NCBI GenBank assembly: GCA_015075375.1 | Contig: JABTUM010000002.1 | Span: forward strand, 142,306-206,305 | From: Planctomycetota bacterium | GTDB lineage: Bacteria; Planctomycetota; SZUA-567; H5-PLA8 | DNA length: 64,000 nucleotides | Direction of reading: 5' to 3' | Shown here: in pieces, positions 1 through 8,638 of the stretch | Layout of the letters: each line of letters begins with the position of its first letter | Numbering within the stretch: position 1 is the stretch's first letter | The notes under the pieces: generated by a model | Seen by the model: the letters and a program-made list of their open reading frames with translations, nothing else | What the model was told of the DNA's origin: nothing | The model's database searches: none | Made by a program: the position numbers and the translations under genes

Positions 1-205
1 GCATTTCTTTTTTGACGAATTGGCCGCTCAAATGGCAGAAGGCAAATACGTGCCGTTCAAGGAACTGGGCAGCTTCAGCATCGTCACGGACGCGAAGTCC
101 CCGGCCGGTTCCGTGAAGGGCGTAAAAATCGGCTTCGCTTCGTCCAAGCAATTCCGCAAGCTTATTCAGGATAGAATGGACGCGCTCGGCAAGCCCCAAA
201 CCTGA
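1..205 (+). CDS. HU/IHF-family DNA-binding protein, C-terminal part (5'-truncated)
   Basis: The frame is open to the left edge and ends at the TGA at 203-205, so only about the last 67 residues are present. The visible peptide has the HU layout: the end of helix 2 (FFDELAAQMAEG), the turn into the beta arm (KELGSFSIV), then a C-terminal helix (SSKQFRKLIQDRM). HU-family proteins are small dimeric nucleoid proteins that bend DNA. The usual arm-tip segment with a conserved RNP is shortened or diverged here (AKSPAGSVKG), so this may be a divergent HU-like protein. The real start lies outside the window; an internal TTG at 20 is not the start. Confidence 0.7.
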   Translation, partial: HFFFDELAAQMAEGKYVPFKELGSFSIVTDAKSPAGSVKGVKIGFASSKQFRKLIQDRMDALGKPQT

Positions 206-247
206 ACGGATTGGATCTGGGCTACTTAAAGATACGGGATCGTTTCG

Positions 248-1192
248 TCAAGGGATGACCGAAGGCGGTCCGCCCGCCTCCGGCTTTCCTTCTCGCTTGT
301 TCCAATAAAGCCGCTGGGTCGGGTAAGCGAAATCGACCGAAGGCTCCTGAGCGAACGCAGTCAGGATCGCCACCCACAATTCGGATTCGACCTTCCGGCG
401 CGAGCGGACCTTGCACATGTACCGCAGCGTGAGCGTGACGCCGTGATCGGCCACCTTGACCCACGTGATGGTGGTAAGGGTGGAGTAGAAGATCATGAAC
501 TTTTGAGCTGCTTCGCGAATGGTTCGCTCGGCATCCGCGGAGACCGGTTCCAGAGATTCGGCGGCGCACTTTTCGATCACTTCCTTGGCGCGTTTCCAGT
601 CGCTTTCGAAAGTGACTGTGATGGGCAGTTCGTGCCAGACGTATTCGAAGCCCATGGTGTAATTGGCGATCGTGCTTCGAAAGACGTTGTTGTTGGGTAC
701 GTGCACGATTCGACCGGTGCTCTGGTCGGCATCGACCCAGTTGCCGATCTCCAGCACCGAGAACATGAAAAGCCGAACGTCGATCACATCGCCGGCGATG
801 CCGGTACCCACCTGGATGCGGTCGCCCACTCGAAAGGGCTGGCGCAGCAGGATAAAAAGCCAACCCGCCATATTGGAAAGCGGCTCCTGCAACGCGATGG
901 CGATGCCGGCGGCGGCCAGCCCCAGGAAGGTGCCGAGACTGACGTTGCCGCGCAGCCAGATCTTGGCAATCACCAAAATAAACAGAATCGCGAAGGCGTA
1001 TTCGATGACCTTCTTGATGTGATAGCGCCGGGTCACGTCCGATACGCGCTGATATACAAAGGCCAAGCAAAGCAGCCGCAGGCCGAGATAAACCGCCAAG
1101 ACCACGGCCGAACTCAGCAACGACTCCAGCAGCACCGGGTCCAGCCCCGTGACTTGTTGCCACCATTCGGCAATGGAATTCCAGATGGCCAA
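248..1192 (-). CDS. MscS-family small-conductance mechanosensitive channel
   Basis: This 314-residue membrane protein has the MscS plan: a periplasmic N-terminus, TM1 (about 18-45), TM2 (about 62-82), a pore helix TM3 (about 86-115) rich in Gly/Ala with LAAAGIAIALQEPLSN, then FRVGDRI leading into the beta domain and the cytosolic alpha/beta vestibule. It should open under membrane tension and release solutes after osmotic downshock. The start is a TTG, chosen because a strong GGCGAGGAG ribosome site lies 8 nt upstream; the ATG-less start also fits the position of TM1. It is transcribed convergently to the HU gene and appears monocistronic. The overlapping long frame 222-1166 is a shadow. Confidence 0.9.
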   Translation of the reverse strand: MAIWNSIAEWWQQVTGLDPVLLESLLSSAVVLAVYLGLRLLCLAFVYQRVSDVTRRYHIKKVIEYAFAILFILVIAKIWLRGNVSLGTFLGLAAAGIAIALQEPLSNMAGWLFILLRQPFRVGDRIQVGTGIAGDVIDVRLFMFSVLEIGNWVDADQSTGRIVHVPNNNVFRSTIANYTMGFEYVWHELPITVTFESDWKRAKEVIEKCAAESLEPVSADAERTIREAAQKFMIFYSTLTTITWVKVADHGVTLTLRYMCKVRSRRKVESELWVAILTAFAQEPSVDFAYPTQRLYWNKREGKPEAGGPPSVIP

Positions 1193-1295
1193 CCCGAGCG
1201 CTCCTCGCCGGATGCTCCGCGGAACCGCAAATACGCGCTCAATTCTACTGCACGAGGCGATTATTGCGGGCGCAGAACGCTCGAGGGGCGCAGCG

Positions 1296-2084
1296 CTACA
1301 ACGTTCGTAGGTGAAACCCGCCGTCCACGTCGAAGACGGCTCCGGTGCTGAAGGGGAAGCTGCCGCGCAGGATGGCGCCGACGGCCAGCCCGATGTCTTC
1401 CGGCGTGCCCCAGCGTTTGATCGGGGTCAGGCCGCCGTCGATGAGCTTATCGTACTTCTCTTTGACGCCGCTGGTCATGTCGGTCGCGATCACGCCGGGC
1501 CGAATCTCGTAGGCCAGGATGTTCTCTTCGGCCAGGCGCGCGGCGAAGAGTGCCGTGACCATGCCGAGACCTGCTTTGGCGATGCAGTACTCGCCGCGGT
1601 TGATCGAGGCCGTATACACGCTGATCGAGGTGATGTTGACGATGTAGCCGCGGTCGAGCTTGCCCTCCTTGCGCAACTGGATCATGCGCCGCGCGGCCTG
1701 TTGGGTCAGGAAAAACGGGCCTTTCAGGTTCACGTCCAGCACGCGGTCGAAGCTCTCTTCGCCCATTTCGAGCAAATCCGCGCGCTTCTGCGGCGCGACG
1801 CCCGCATTGTTGACCAGCGCGGTGAGTGTCCCGAAGCGTTCGACGGCGAAGTCGAGCATGTACTTGCGCTGCGCGGTCTGGCTCAGGTCGGCCTGCACGG
1901 CCGCGGCTTGTCCGCCGGCCTGCTCGATCAGACCCACGGCCTCCTTGGCCGCGTCGGCGTTGGAGGCGTAGTTGATCACCACCTTCCAGCCTTGGCGGCC
2001 GAGTTCCACCGCGATCCCGCGCCCGATGCCGCGGCTTCCGCCGGTCACCAGCGCCACGCCCGTTTGCTTCGCCGTCCCGTTCAT
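1296..2084 (-). CDS. Short-chain dehydrogenase/reductase (FabG-like)
   Basis: This 262-residue classical SDR has the nucleotide-binding TGGSRGIG motif at residues 14-21, a conserved NNAG motif, the active-site Ser in NITSISVY and the YxxxK pair in YCIAK. The C-terminus ends in [10 protein letters not shown], as in FabG-type 3-oxoacyl reductases. It probably reduces a carbonyl with NADPH; the substrate cannot be told from sequence. The ATG at 2084 is preferred over upstream in-frame starts because GGAGGA stands about 9 nt before it. It is divergent from the M48 protease gene. The active-site Ser and the YxxxK pair are all present, so the enzyme should be active. Confidence 0.88.
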   Translation of the reverse strand: MNGTAKQTGVALVTGGSRGIGRGIAVELGRQGWKVVINYASNADAAKEAVGLIEQAGGQAAAVQADLSQTAQRKYMLDFAVERFGTLTALVNNAGVAPQKRADLLEMGEESFDRVLDVNLKGPFFLTQQAARRMIQLRKEGKLDRGYIVNITSISVYTASINRGEYCIAKAGLGMVTALFAARLAEENILAYEIRPGVIATDMTSGVKEKYDKLIDGGLTPIKRWGTPEDIGLAVGAILRGSFPFSTGAVFDVDGGFHLRTL

Positions 2085-2167
2085 CTCGCAGGTGTCCTCC
2101 GGCTGAAAGAGTGATAGGGTAACGCTACCGGACGCCATTCGCGCGCGCCAGCGCGGGCGGCCGGACG

Positions 2168-3712
2168 ATGGCCCGCGAGTCCCGCATGCGCATCCCGTTC
2201 GATCTCCTGATCGCGCTGATCGGCCTGGAAGCGCTCAAGTCCGAATTTTACGTCCTCTACGGGCACCTGCCTTCGCGCGGAGCTTCGATCGCGGTAGGAG
2301 CGGAGCACGGCGGGCCGTTGGACGCGCTGGTGGCGCTGCTGGCGCTGTGGCTGATCGCGTGGCTGGTGCATGAAGGCCTGGCGCGCGGGGCCGAGTGGCG
2401 CACGCGCTGGGGCTACTTGCCCGCGGGGCTCGATCCGTACGGCGTGCGTCCGCTGAGCCGGCACGCTTCCGAAGCGCATGCGCGAGGCGTCTGGATCGCG
2501 CAGGCCTTCTGCATCGCGCTGTTTTTCGCCTTCACCTGGTACTACCGCTGGCCCATGCAGGCGATGGGCTGGCCTGAGTGGCTGGGCCTGCATCGAGTCC
2601 TGAGCCGCGAAACGTGCGACGGCTTGGGGGCGAGCGCGGTCATCGGCTGCCTCACCGATCTGGGTCCGTTTCTGGTCATGCTGCTGTTAAGTTGGGTTCC
2701 GAAGCGGCGTCTGGCCGAACACGTATCGCGGCGGCCGGTGAGCTTGCGCCGGTTCATCTCTTTCGAGGCGCGTCTGACGCTGCTGCCGTGCGTGCTGTGG
2801 CTGGCGATGTACCTGCTGACCGATCTGCTGCGGCTGTTTAACGCGGAGGATGCGTTCGACGGCACGGGACCGGCGCCATGGCTGGCGGTGCTGCTGCCGC
2901 TGGTGATTCTGGGCGGTTTCGCGGTGCTGATTCTGCCCTGGCTGGTGGTTTGGGTCTGGCAATGCAAGCCGCTGCCGGACGGTCCCTTAAAGGATCGCCT
3001 GGAAGCCCTGATGCAAAAAAGCGGCGTCAAAGCGCGGGCGATCCTGTCCTGGGGGCCCAAAGGCACGGGACTGGCCAACGCGGCGGTGCTGGGGCCGTGG
3101 GCGCCTATGCGCTACATCCTGATCAGCCCGGGACTGGCCGAGACGCTGGATCTGGACGAATGCGAAGCGGTGCTGGCGCACGAACTGGGTCACGCAAAGC
3201 ACGGCCACCTGAGCCTTTTGCTGCTGTTCGTGGTTGTCCTGTCGGCGGTCAGCAACTTCGTGCTTCGGCTGGCGGACGATTGGCCGGCCTGGGAACAGGC
3301 GGTGTTGTTCGTAGTGCTCCTGGGTGTCTGGTTGCGCGTATTCTTCGGCGCGATTTCGCGTTCGTGCGAGCGCGAAGCGGATCTGGCTTCGGCGGAACTG
3401 GTGGGTACGCCGCGCCCGCTGATCTCGGCCTTGGAAAAGATCGGGACGATGGCCGGCGGCATCCGCGACCTGTACAGTTGGCATCACGGTTCGATTGCGC
3501 AGCGCGTGGCGTACCTGGAGCGGGATGCGCAAGACCCCCAGGCATGCGCACAGTACCATGCCCGCATGCGGCGGCTGCGCTTGGGCTTCGCCGCGATCGC
3601 GCTGCTCGCCTTGGGCATCGAGATGGCGTTGGCCTGGCACGAAGCCGAGGCCGCGCCGGCGAAGACCGAACGAGCGACTTTTCGAACGAACGCGGATCTT
3701 CCGGTACGCTGA
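2168..3712 (+). CDS. M48-family membrane zinc metalloprotease
   Basis: This 514-residue polytopic protein has about five hydrophobic segments in the first 270 residues and a cytosolic peptidase domain with the zinc motif HELGH (His338, Glu339, His342). A second motif, CEREAD (around 400-405), supplies the third metal ligand in the Glu-x-x-x-Asp arrangement typical of M48 (HtpX/Ste24/Oma1). A last transmembrane helix lies near 470. Such proteases degrade misfolded membrane proteins. The long N-terminal membrane part is closer to Ste24/CAAX-type architecture than to compact HtpX. It is followed after 19 nt by the CMD-fold gene and may be co-transcribed with it. An ATG at 2186 is an alternative start. 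Confidence 0.85.
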   Translation: MARESRMRIPFDLLIALIGLEALKSEFYVLYGHLPSRGASIAVGAEHGGPLDALVALLALWLIAWLVHEGLARGAEWRTRWGYLPAGLDPYGVRPLSRHASEAHARGVWIAQAFCIALFFAFTWYYRWPMQAMGWPEWLGLHRVLSRETCDGLGASAVIGCLTDLGPFLVMLLLSWVPKRRLAEHVSRRPVSLRRFISFEARLTLLPCVLWLAMYLLTDLLRLFNAEDAFDGTGPAPWLAVLLPLVILGGFAVLILPWLVVWVWQCKPLPDGPLKDRLEALMQKSGVKARAILSWGPKGTGLANAAVLGPWAPMRYILISPGLAETLDLDECEAVLAHELGHAKHGHLSLLLLFVVVLSAVSNFVLRLADDWPAWEQAVLFVVLLGVWLRVFFGAISRSCEREADLASAELVGTPRPLISALEKIGTMAGGIRDLYSWHHGSIAQRVAYLERDAQDPQACAQYHARMRRLRLGFAAIALLALGIEMALAWHEAEAAPAKTERATFRTNADLPVR

Positions 3713-3731
3713 TCAAGGGAGATGGACAAGC

Positions 3732-4076
3732 ATGGCCAAGAAGAATGGGAAACCTCCGGCGCGGTACCTGAAAGTTCGCAAGCGGCACCCCAAGCTGCTG
3801 GCGGCGTACGAAGGTTTCGCTCGTGCGTGCGAGCAGGCCGGGCCGCTGAACAAGAGGGAGCAGCGCTTGGTCAAGCTGGGGCTGGCATTTGGCGCGCAGA
3901 TGGAAGGTGCGGCGCATGCGGCGGTACGCAAAGGATTGGAAGCAGGCTTGCAGGAAGCGGATTTACGCCACGCGGCGTTTTTGGCCATGAGCACCGTAGG
4001 CTTCCCGAACGGCATGAAGTTCATGGCCTGGATCGAAGATGTGCTCGAACCCCGAAAGCCCGCGAAAAAGCGCTGA
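3732..4076 (+). CDS. Carboxymuconolactone decarboxylase (CMD)/AhpD-fold protein without CxxC
   Basis: This all-helical protein of 114 residues has the CMD repeat pattern: a helix containing KLGLAFGAQMEGAAHAAVRKG followed by AGLQEADLRHAAFLAMSTVGFP (quoted in two parts). AhpD-type redox members carry CxxC before the conserved His; here the corresponding positions are GAAHAAV, so no peroxidase/disulfide activity is expected. It may be a decarboxylase-like or structural member. The start is the ATG at 3732, with a GGGAG ribosome site about 9 nt upstream. A longer in-frame extension reaches back into the protease gene and is not credible. The gene is likely translated from the M48 transcript. Confidence 0.75.
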   Translation: MAKKNGKPPARYLKVRKRHPKLLAAYEGFARACEQAGPLNKREQRLVKLGLAFGAQMEGAAHAAVRKGLEAGLQEADLRHAAFLAMSTVGFPNGMKFMAWIEDVLEPRKPAKKR

Positions 4077-4144
4077 AATCGGAAGGCAGAGGCACGTCAG
4101 TAAGGTAAGGATAGGGTGCTCAAGCGGTCTACCGAGGGCGAACG

Positions 4145-4555
4145 GTGAGCGACAGGGTGCAATGGTGGTGGCTGGCAAGCTTGGCGGTGGCCTGTTGGGG
4201 CGTCGGAGCCGTAGAAGAGCGGATGCTCGGGACGCTGGAGAAGACCGCCAAGCCCGGTGCGTGCGCGCAGATAACCGACGCGCTGAGCGAGATTTACTAC
4301 ATCATCAAGACCCCCGAATCCGAAAGGGCTTGCCGTGAGCTGATGGGCCATAAGGTAGCCTTGGTGGGGGTGGTCGAAAAGCGCGCCGGCGACGACGATT
4401 ATTATTTCAGCCTGAAATCGGTGGAGGCCTATCGCCTCGAGAACGAGCGTGAGCCGCCGCCCACGGCGCGGCCGGGCCAAGGCACCTTACCGCTTCCTCC
4501 CCCGTCGCCAGACCCGGCTCCACCGCCCGCGGAAGCGAAGACCGCGAATCCCTAG
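4145..4555 (+). CDS. Hypothetical exported protein with Pro-rich tail
   Basis: I do not recognise the family. The 136-residue product starts at a GTG and has a hydrophobic N-terminus (about 7-22, WWWLASLAVACWGVGAVE) that could be a signal peptide or anchor. A compact middle region contains two Cys (about 40 and 62), which could form a disulfide outside the cytoplasm. The last 35 residues are Pro/Ala-rich (PPPTARPGQ ... PPPSPDPAPPP), as in flexible linkers. A small transmembrane ORF follows after 9 nt. Codon use matches the neighbours, so it is likely real. Confidence 0.6.
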   Translation: MSDRVQWWWLASLAVACWGVGAVEERMLGTLEKTAKPGACAQITDALSEIYYIIKTPESERACRELMGHKVALVGVVEKRAGDDDYYFSLKSVEAYRLENEREPPPTARPGQGTLPLPPPSPDPAPPPAEAKTANP

Positions 4556-4564
4556 GCGCTGCCC

Positions 4565-4663
4565 ATGGATCGATTCTGGCTTGGGGCTATGGTGGGGGTG
4601 GGGCTGGCTTTTTTCGTCCTGCTCTTCCGTCAGTGGCGGCGCATCTGGCGCTCACGGAAGTAA
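4565..4663 (+). CDS. Small single-span membrane protein candidate (32 aa)
   Basis: An ATG at 4565 opens a 32-codon frame ending in TAA at 4661-4663. The peptide has one hydrophobic segment (about residues 5-20, LGAMVGVGLAFFVLLF) followed by a very basic tail (RQWRRIWRSRK). That is the shape of many bacterial one-helix small membrane proteins and obeys the positive-inside rule. It sits 9 nt after the preceding hypothetical gene, suggesting translational coupling. No clear independent Shine-Dalgarno was seen. Confidence 0.4.
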   Translation: MDRFWLGAMVGVGLAFFVLLFRQWRRIWRSRK

Positions 4664-4679
4664 TTCGAGCGATTACGGC

Positions 4680-4964
4680 TTACGAGTGCCCGTTTACCTT
4701 TTTGCTTCGGGGCTTCGTGTTGCACTGGCGCAGCAGGAAGTCGATCTGTTCCGTGGATAAGCCTAACCCATCCTGCAGCTTTACTTTGGAACGAGGCGTA
4801 GCCTTTACCTTGCCGTGTTCTAGGCGAAAGAGCGTGGCCGGGCTGAGGCCCGTCTTCTTGGACATATCCCGTAAGGTCATGCCCAATCGGATGCGGTAGG
4901 TTATGAGATCGGTCCGCGGATCGGGTTTGGGACGCGATTCGGATGTCTTGTCTCTGTCCGACAC
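4680..4964 (-). CDS. Xre-type helix-turn-helix DNA-binding protein
   Basis: The 94-residue protein holds one HTH_3/Xre domain at about 21-75: IRLGMTLRDMSKKTGLSPA followed by TLFRLEHGKV, which is the usual helix 2-turn-helix 3 and the E-x-G signature. It has no effector domain, so it resembles small stand-alone repressors or antitoxin-like regulators; no toxin partner lies next to it. The start is a GTG with GAGGA 6 nt upstream. Upstream (5064-5079) lie two GTTTCAC direct repeats, which are candidate operators. Confidence 0.75.
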   Translation of the reverse strand: MSDRDKTSESRPKPDPRTDLITYRIRLGMTLRDMSKKTGLSPATLFRLEHGKVKATPRSKVKLQDGLGLSTEQIDFLLRQCNTKPRSKKVNGHS

Positions 4965-5063
4965 GGAGGATCCTCATGACGCCTGAGCAAGAACAAGAAG
5001 GTAGGTACAAGAACCCCTAATTACGACTTCTCCGCGCAAGGTCAATCGCCAAGCCGAAATTGC

Positions 5064-5079
5064 GTTTCACCTGTTTCAC
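5064..5079. repeat. GTTTCAC direct-repeat pair, possible operator
   Basis: GTTTCAC occurs twice in the same orientation, separated by CT, giving a 9-nt period. It lies about 100 nt upstream of the Xre-type gene start on the other strand, so autoregulation is possible. A two-copy short repeat can also occur by chance. Confidence 0.25.
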
Positions 5080-5640
5080 TTTTGGGCTGGTGGAGAACGG
5101 AATGAAATGGACCGGGTACAGGAGCGAATCGCGGAGATTCGCCGTGGGACTCAAATGGGCCGACATGGAAGCGGGATGCCCCTCCTACTGGTTGAATCGT
5201 CCCAACGGCTCACGGAACGCCCCCTTATTTCTGAGCTCGTTTCATCCGAAACCTCTCCGTTTGGCTTACGGGCCGCCGCGCGGTGAAGCATTCTGAATTC
5301 CATAGGGTGCATAGCGTATCCAATTCCAATCGCGGATGCAGCTACAAAGCGTAATGATGTTTCATCCGTAGTCATTTGCGCCTATTATGTCATCAATGCT
5401 AAGCTGCATTTCAAGCGGCATGAGCGTCATTAGAAAATGTAAGGCATTGGTGTAGAACACATTAAATTGCGCTAGGGATTTGACCGGGGGCATAGGGCAC
5501 GCGTGCATATCGAAATGCATTTTATTGGTCAACCGAGGTTCGGGAAGAAGGAAACGAGGGGGCCGGGGGCTCTCGGCATGATGGATGACGGGAGTCGAAT
5601 TGGAAAGAGTTAAGCCCTTGCGCCGGTGAGTTTTTCAGCC

Positions 5641-5669
5641 TTGACATGGTTTCCGTACGGAACTACGAT
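5641..5669 (+). promoter_or_regulatory. Sigma-70-type promoter for the HEAT/receiver protein
   Basis: TTGACA at 5641-5646 is followed after exactly 17 nt by TACGAT at 5664-5669 (matches TATAAT at 4 of 6 positions). Transcription would start near 5676, giving a leader of about 184 nt before the ATG at 5860. Confidence 0.55.
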
Positions 5670-5859
5670 TCGCGCGTCATTCAATGTTTGTAAAGGCTAG
5701 CTGCGACCGCTCCTTAGATGTAACCGGAGCGAGTTGCGGACCTCGCATCGGCTTGGCCGAGCGCGAGCCGCGTTTCCCGTTCGGGGAGCGCGGGCGCATA
5801 GTTTGGGCTATCGCGGGGCGCATGGTGGGCGCGTACCCGGGCGTTCGGAGGAAGCCGGA

Positions 5860-8547
5860 ATGACGGAGCGAATGCCGCGGTCTTTCAGGGCCGGTTGGGG
5901 CACGCTGGTGCTGGCGGGTGTGCTCGCGGCGGTGGTGGCGCCGCAGGTGGCGCACGCGCAGGCCGACCCCGCGCAGATGGAAGCGCTGTGGCGCGAGGGC
6001 GTGGACCTCTACCTGCAAGGGCGCTTCACCGAAGCTCAGCGCAAGCTGCATCAGTTGCTGAGCATGGAGCCGCGCAAGGAGATGGCCGCGCGGCTGGTGG
6101 ATGAGGCCGGTCCACGCATCGTGGCGCAGATGATGGCCAATCCGCGGATGGGCAACGAGCCCACCTACGTCTGGCAGCTTTACCGCAAATACTACGTCAG
6201 CAAGCTGGCCGACCAGGAACGCATGGCCAAGATGGCCGCGCGGGTGGTCGATCCGGCGACGAGCGAAGATGAGCGCGTACAGCTTTACCGCGAGTTCGGC
6301 GAACTGGGCCACTACGCGATTCCGACGCTTGCCAAGTACCTGAACGATCAGCAGCACGAAGATTTCCGGACGCAGGCCCGCATCGTCCTGGCGCGGATGG
6401 GTTCGCGCGCGGTGCTGCCGCTGATCGAGCTGACCCGCCATTCGGACGTGCTGATGCGCGAGAACGCGGTCCTGACGCTGACGGACATCCAGCCGCTGGA
6501 CGAGCGCGCGATTCCGGCTCTGAAGGAACGCCTGGAGGACGCGAAGGAGTCCGAGACCTGCAAGCGCCTTGCGACGCGCGCGATCGAGCAGGTCACGGGC
6601 CTGCCGACGGCGCAGCTCAAGAAGGCCAGCACCTACTACTACGAAGCCGCGAACAAGTACTACCTCGAGCGCGCCGGCGCGGCCGACGAAGCCGAGGAAG
6701 TCGACGGCTTCATTTGGCACCTGAACGAAGGCGGCGAACTGATCCCGGTCCTGTATCCGCTGTGGGCCTGGAACGAGCAGATGGCCGAAGACCTGGCGCT
6801 GCGCGGGATGAGCCTGGAAGTCGACCAGACGGACTTCTATCCGCTGGCCGCGTGCATCTGGGCGGCGCAGTACATGGAAGTCAAGGATCTGGTGGACGTG
6901 ATCAACGAAGCGCCGCTGCAGCACTACTACAGCGAAGAAGAGAAGCAGCAGGTGCTGGAGTGGAATCAGAAGCTGATCGACTGCCGCAATCTGGTTTCGG
7001 CGTGCGGCAAGTACTACGTCAACGCGGGCTTGAACAAGGTTTACCGCGACCTGAAGCGCTACCCTGGGCACGGCAAGCTGCCGGGCGTGGGCGTTTTCCT
7101 GGCCGAACGGCTGGCGGATCTGGATCCGACGGGTGAGTTGCTGCCCCCGCCGCCTCCGCCTCCGGTGGTGGCGCCTGCGGCTCCGGTGGCCGAATCGCCG
7201 GTTTTGACCAGCATCGCGATTTCGCCGGCCAATGCCCACGTATCGCCTGGGCAGACGCGCCGCTTCAAGGCCACGGCTCTGGACCAGTTCGGGAAGAAGA
7301 TCGACGGCGTGGCGTTCCGCTGGACGTGCGAAGGCGGCACGATCGACGAGTCGGGGGTGTACACCGGCCGCGATCCGGGCGGTCCGTATCCGGTTTGGGC
7401 CGAAGCGCTGAATCCGGACGGCACGATCATGGGCGCGCAGAAGGCCGAAGCGACGGCCTCGGTGGCGCCGCCGCCGGCGCCGGGCGAAGGTCCGACGCGC
7501 CCGGCCGGTTCGGGTTCGGGCCTGCCGGAGCCGATCGAGGTGGATGCCGATCCGACTCCGACGAGCGCGGCTCTGATTAACGGGCTGACCTGCAACGACC
7601 AGAACATCGAGTACGCCTGCGCTCTGGCGCTGGCCCGCATCAACCGCTTCCCCGATGCGTGGCAGGGCAGCGAGCGCGTGGGCAGCCTGCTGGCGCGGGG
7701 CGTGAGCGAGAACCAGCCCATCCAGATCCTGGTGGTGGACGAAGACCACAACAACCGCAACCACATGCGCACGGTGCTGGAAGCCGAAGGCTATCTGGTC
7801 ACCGACGCGGTGGACGGGCGCGACGGGTTGATCAAGGCCCGCAGCTTCCCGCCGAAGGACACGATCCTGATCGCGACCGAACTGCGCCGCGACCTGACGC
7901 CGGAACAGTTGATGGAAGAACTGCGCGCGGACGTGCGCACGCGCTACACGCCGGTGGGCATCCTGCACCTGACGGCCGACCGCGATCCGGTGCGCGCGCG
8001 CTACGGCACGGAGATCCCGACGGTCGAGCGCGAAATGAAGGGCCATGATCTGAAGGGCGCGATCGAGAAGATCGAGCAGCGCCGCGCGGCGGAATCGATT
8101 CCGAAGCGCAAAGCGCACGAGATCTCGGTGGCCTGCGCGCAGGCGCTGAGCAAGCTGGACATCCGGGCGACGAACATTGTGCTGGCCGACGGCGTGAAGG
8201 CGTGCGCCGAGGCGCTGAAGAACCGCAAGGACGACGTGCGCATTCCGGCGGCCACGGCCATCGGGCAGGCGCGCGGCGGCGACATGAAGGATGCGGCGGC
8301 CGAAGCGCTGCTGGGCGTCTTCCAAGACGGCCAGAACGCGACGGAACTGCGCCTCGCGGCCTTGAAGAGCCTGGCCGAAGTGAAGCCCGAGGCTTACGCC
8401 GACGTGTACCTGAAGGCCCAGACGGAACAGGAGCATGTCCTGCAGGAGTGGGCGGCGGTCAACTTCGGCAAGCACGAACGGACCAACAAGTCCCTGTACG
8501 AGTTCCTCCGCTCGAAGCGCATCGATAAGGACAAAAAGGAGAAGTAA
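5860..8547 (+). CDS. Exported HEAT-repeat protein with Ig-like and degenerate receiver domains
   Basis: This 895-residue protein begins with a Sec-type signal peptide (residues 1-33, cleavage near AHA/QA). A TPR-like start (LYLQGRFTEAQRKLHQLL) and HEAT repeats (about 130-255) follow. After a Pro linker (about 428-445) there is a bacterial Ig-like domain (about 448-535, TSIAISPANAHVSPGQ). Next is a response-regulator-like receiver (about 620-743, IQILVVDEDHNNRNHMRTVL), then more HEAT repeats to the C-terminus. At the expected phospho-acceptor strand the sequence is DTILIATEL, with no Asp at the usual position. A receiver outside the cytoplasm cannot be served by a normal histidine kinase, so a binding role is more likely. 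The ATG at 5860 has GGAGGAA upstream. Function is unknown; it may be a scaffold. Confidence 0.8.
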   Translation: MTERMPRSFRAGWGTLVLAGVLAAVVAPQVAHAQADPAQMEALWREGVDLYLQGRFTEAQRKLHQLLSMEPRKEMAARLVDEAGPRIVAQMMANPRMGNEPTYVWQLYRKYYVSKLADQERMAKMAARVVDPATSEDERVQLYREFGELGHYAIPTLAKYLNDQQHEDFRTQARIVLARMGSRAVLPLIELTRHSDVLMRENAVLTLTDIQPLDERAIPALKERLEDAKESETCKRLATRAIEQVTGLPTAQLKKASTYYYEAANKYYLERAGAADEAEEVDGFIWHLNEGGELIPVLYPLWAWNEQMAEDLALRGMSLEVDQTDFYPLAACIWAAQYMEVKDLVDVINEAPLQHYYSEEEKQQVLEWNQKLIDCRNLVSACGKYYVNAGLNKVYRDLKRYPGHGKLPGVGVFLAERLADLDPTGELLPPPPPPPVVAPAAPVAESPVLTSIAISPANAHVSPGQTRRFKATALDQFGKKIDGVAFRWTCEGGTIDESGVYTGRDPGGPYPVWAEALNPDGTIMGAQKAEATASVAPPPAPGEGPTRPAGSGSGLPEPIEVDADPTPTSAALINGLTCNDQNIEYACALALARINRFPDAWQGSERVGSLLARGVSENQPIQILVVDEDHNNRNHMRTVLEAEGYLVTDAVDGRDGLIKARSFPPKDTILIATELRRDLTPEQLMEELRADVRTRYTPVGILHLTADRDPVRARYGTEIPTVEREMKGHDLKGAIEKIEQRRAAESIPKRKAHEISVACAQALSKLDIRATNIVLADGVKACAEALKNRKDDVRIPAATAIGQARGGDMKDAAAEALLGVFQDGQNATELRLAALKSLAEVKPEAYADVYLKAQTEQEHVLQEWAAVNFGKHERTNKSLYEFLRSKRIDKDKKEK

Positions 8548-8582
8548 GCGGAGCGCGCCGGACGGGAGTTAGCTACAATCAA

Positions 8583-8615
8583 GGGGCCTCGGAACGAACC
8601 GAGGCCCCTTTTTTT
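8583..8615 (+). terminator. Rho-independent terminator after the HEAT-protein gene
   Basis: A perfect 10-bp stem, GGGGCCTCGG / CCGAGGCCCC, with loop AACGAA is followed by seven T (8609-8615). It ends the transcript of the upstream gene just before the next gene starts. Confidence 0.92.
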
Positions 8616-8638
8616 ATCGGCGGTGCAGGGGGTTGTAG

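Larger units (their letters stand above)
4965..5859. other. Noncoding region upstream of the HEAT-protein gene
   Basis: About 900 bases without a credible gene. Codon use in the short frames here is not like that of the neighbours, and several frames overlap. Visible elements are a pair of GTTTCAC repeats 9 nt apart (5064-5079), a lower-GC stretch at about 5385-5485, a consensus-like promoter at 5641-5669, and a GC-rich leader of about 180 nt before the ATG at 5860. No tRNA or known RNA was recognised. Confidence 0.5.

Noticed and set aside
222..1351. Two long frames (222-1166 minus and 443-1351 plus) overlapping the MscS gene
   Set aside because: They are rich in Arg/His/Gln without family motifs and lie in other frames of a clear MscS gene.
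5060..5375. Frames 5060-5296 (+) and 5151-5375 (-) in the noncoding region
   Set aside because: They overlap each other, show no family motif, have no ribosome site, and codon use differs from the neighbours.
5677..8475. 932-codon minus-strand frame across the HEAT-protein gene
   Set aside because: It is an antisense shadow: Arg/His/Val/Leu-rich repeats caused by the GC-rich third positions of the real gene.
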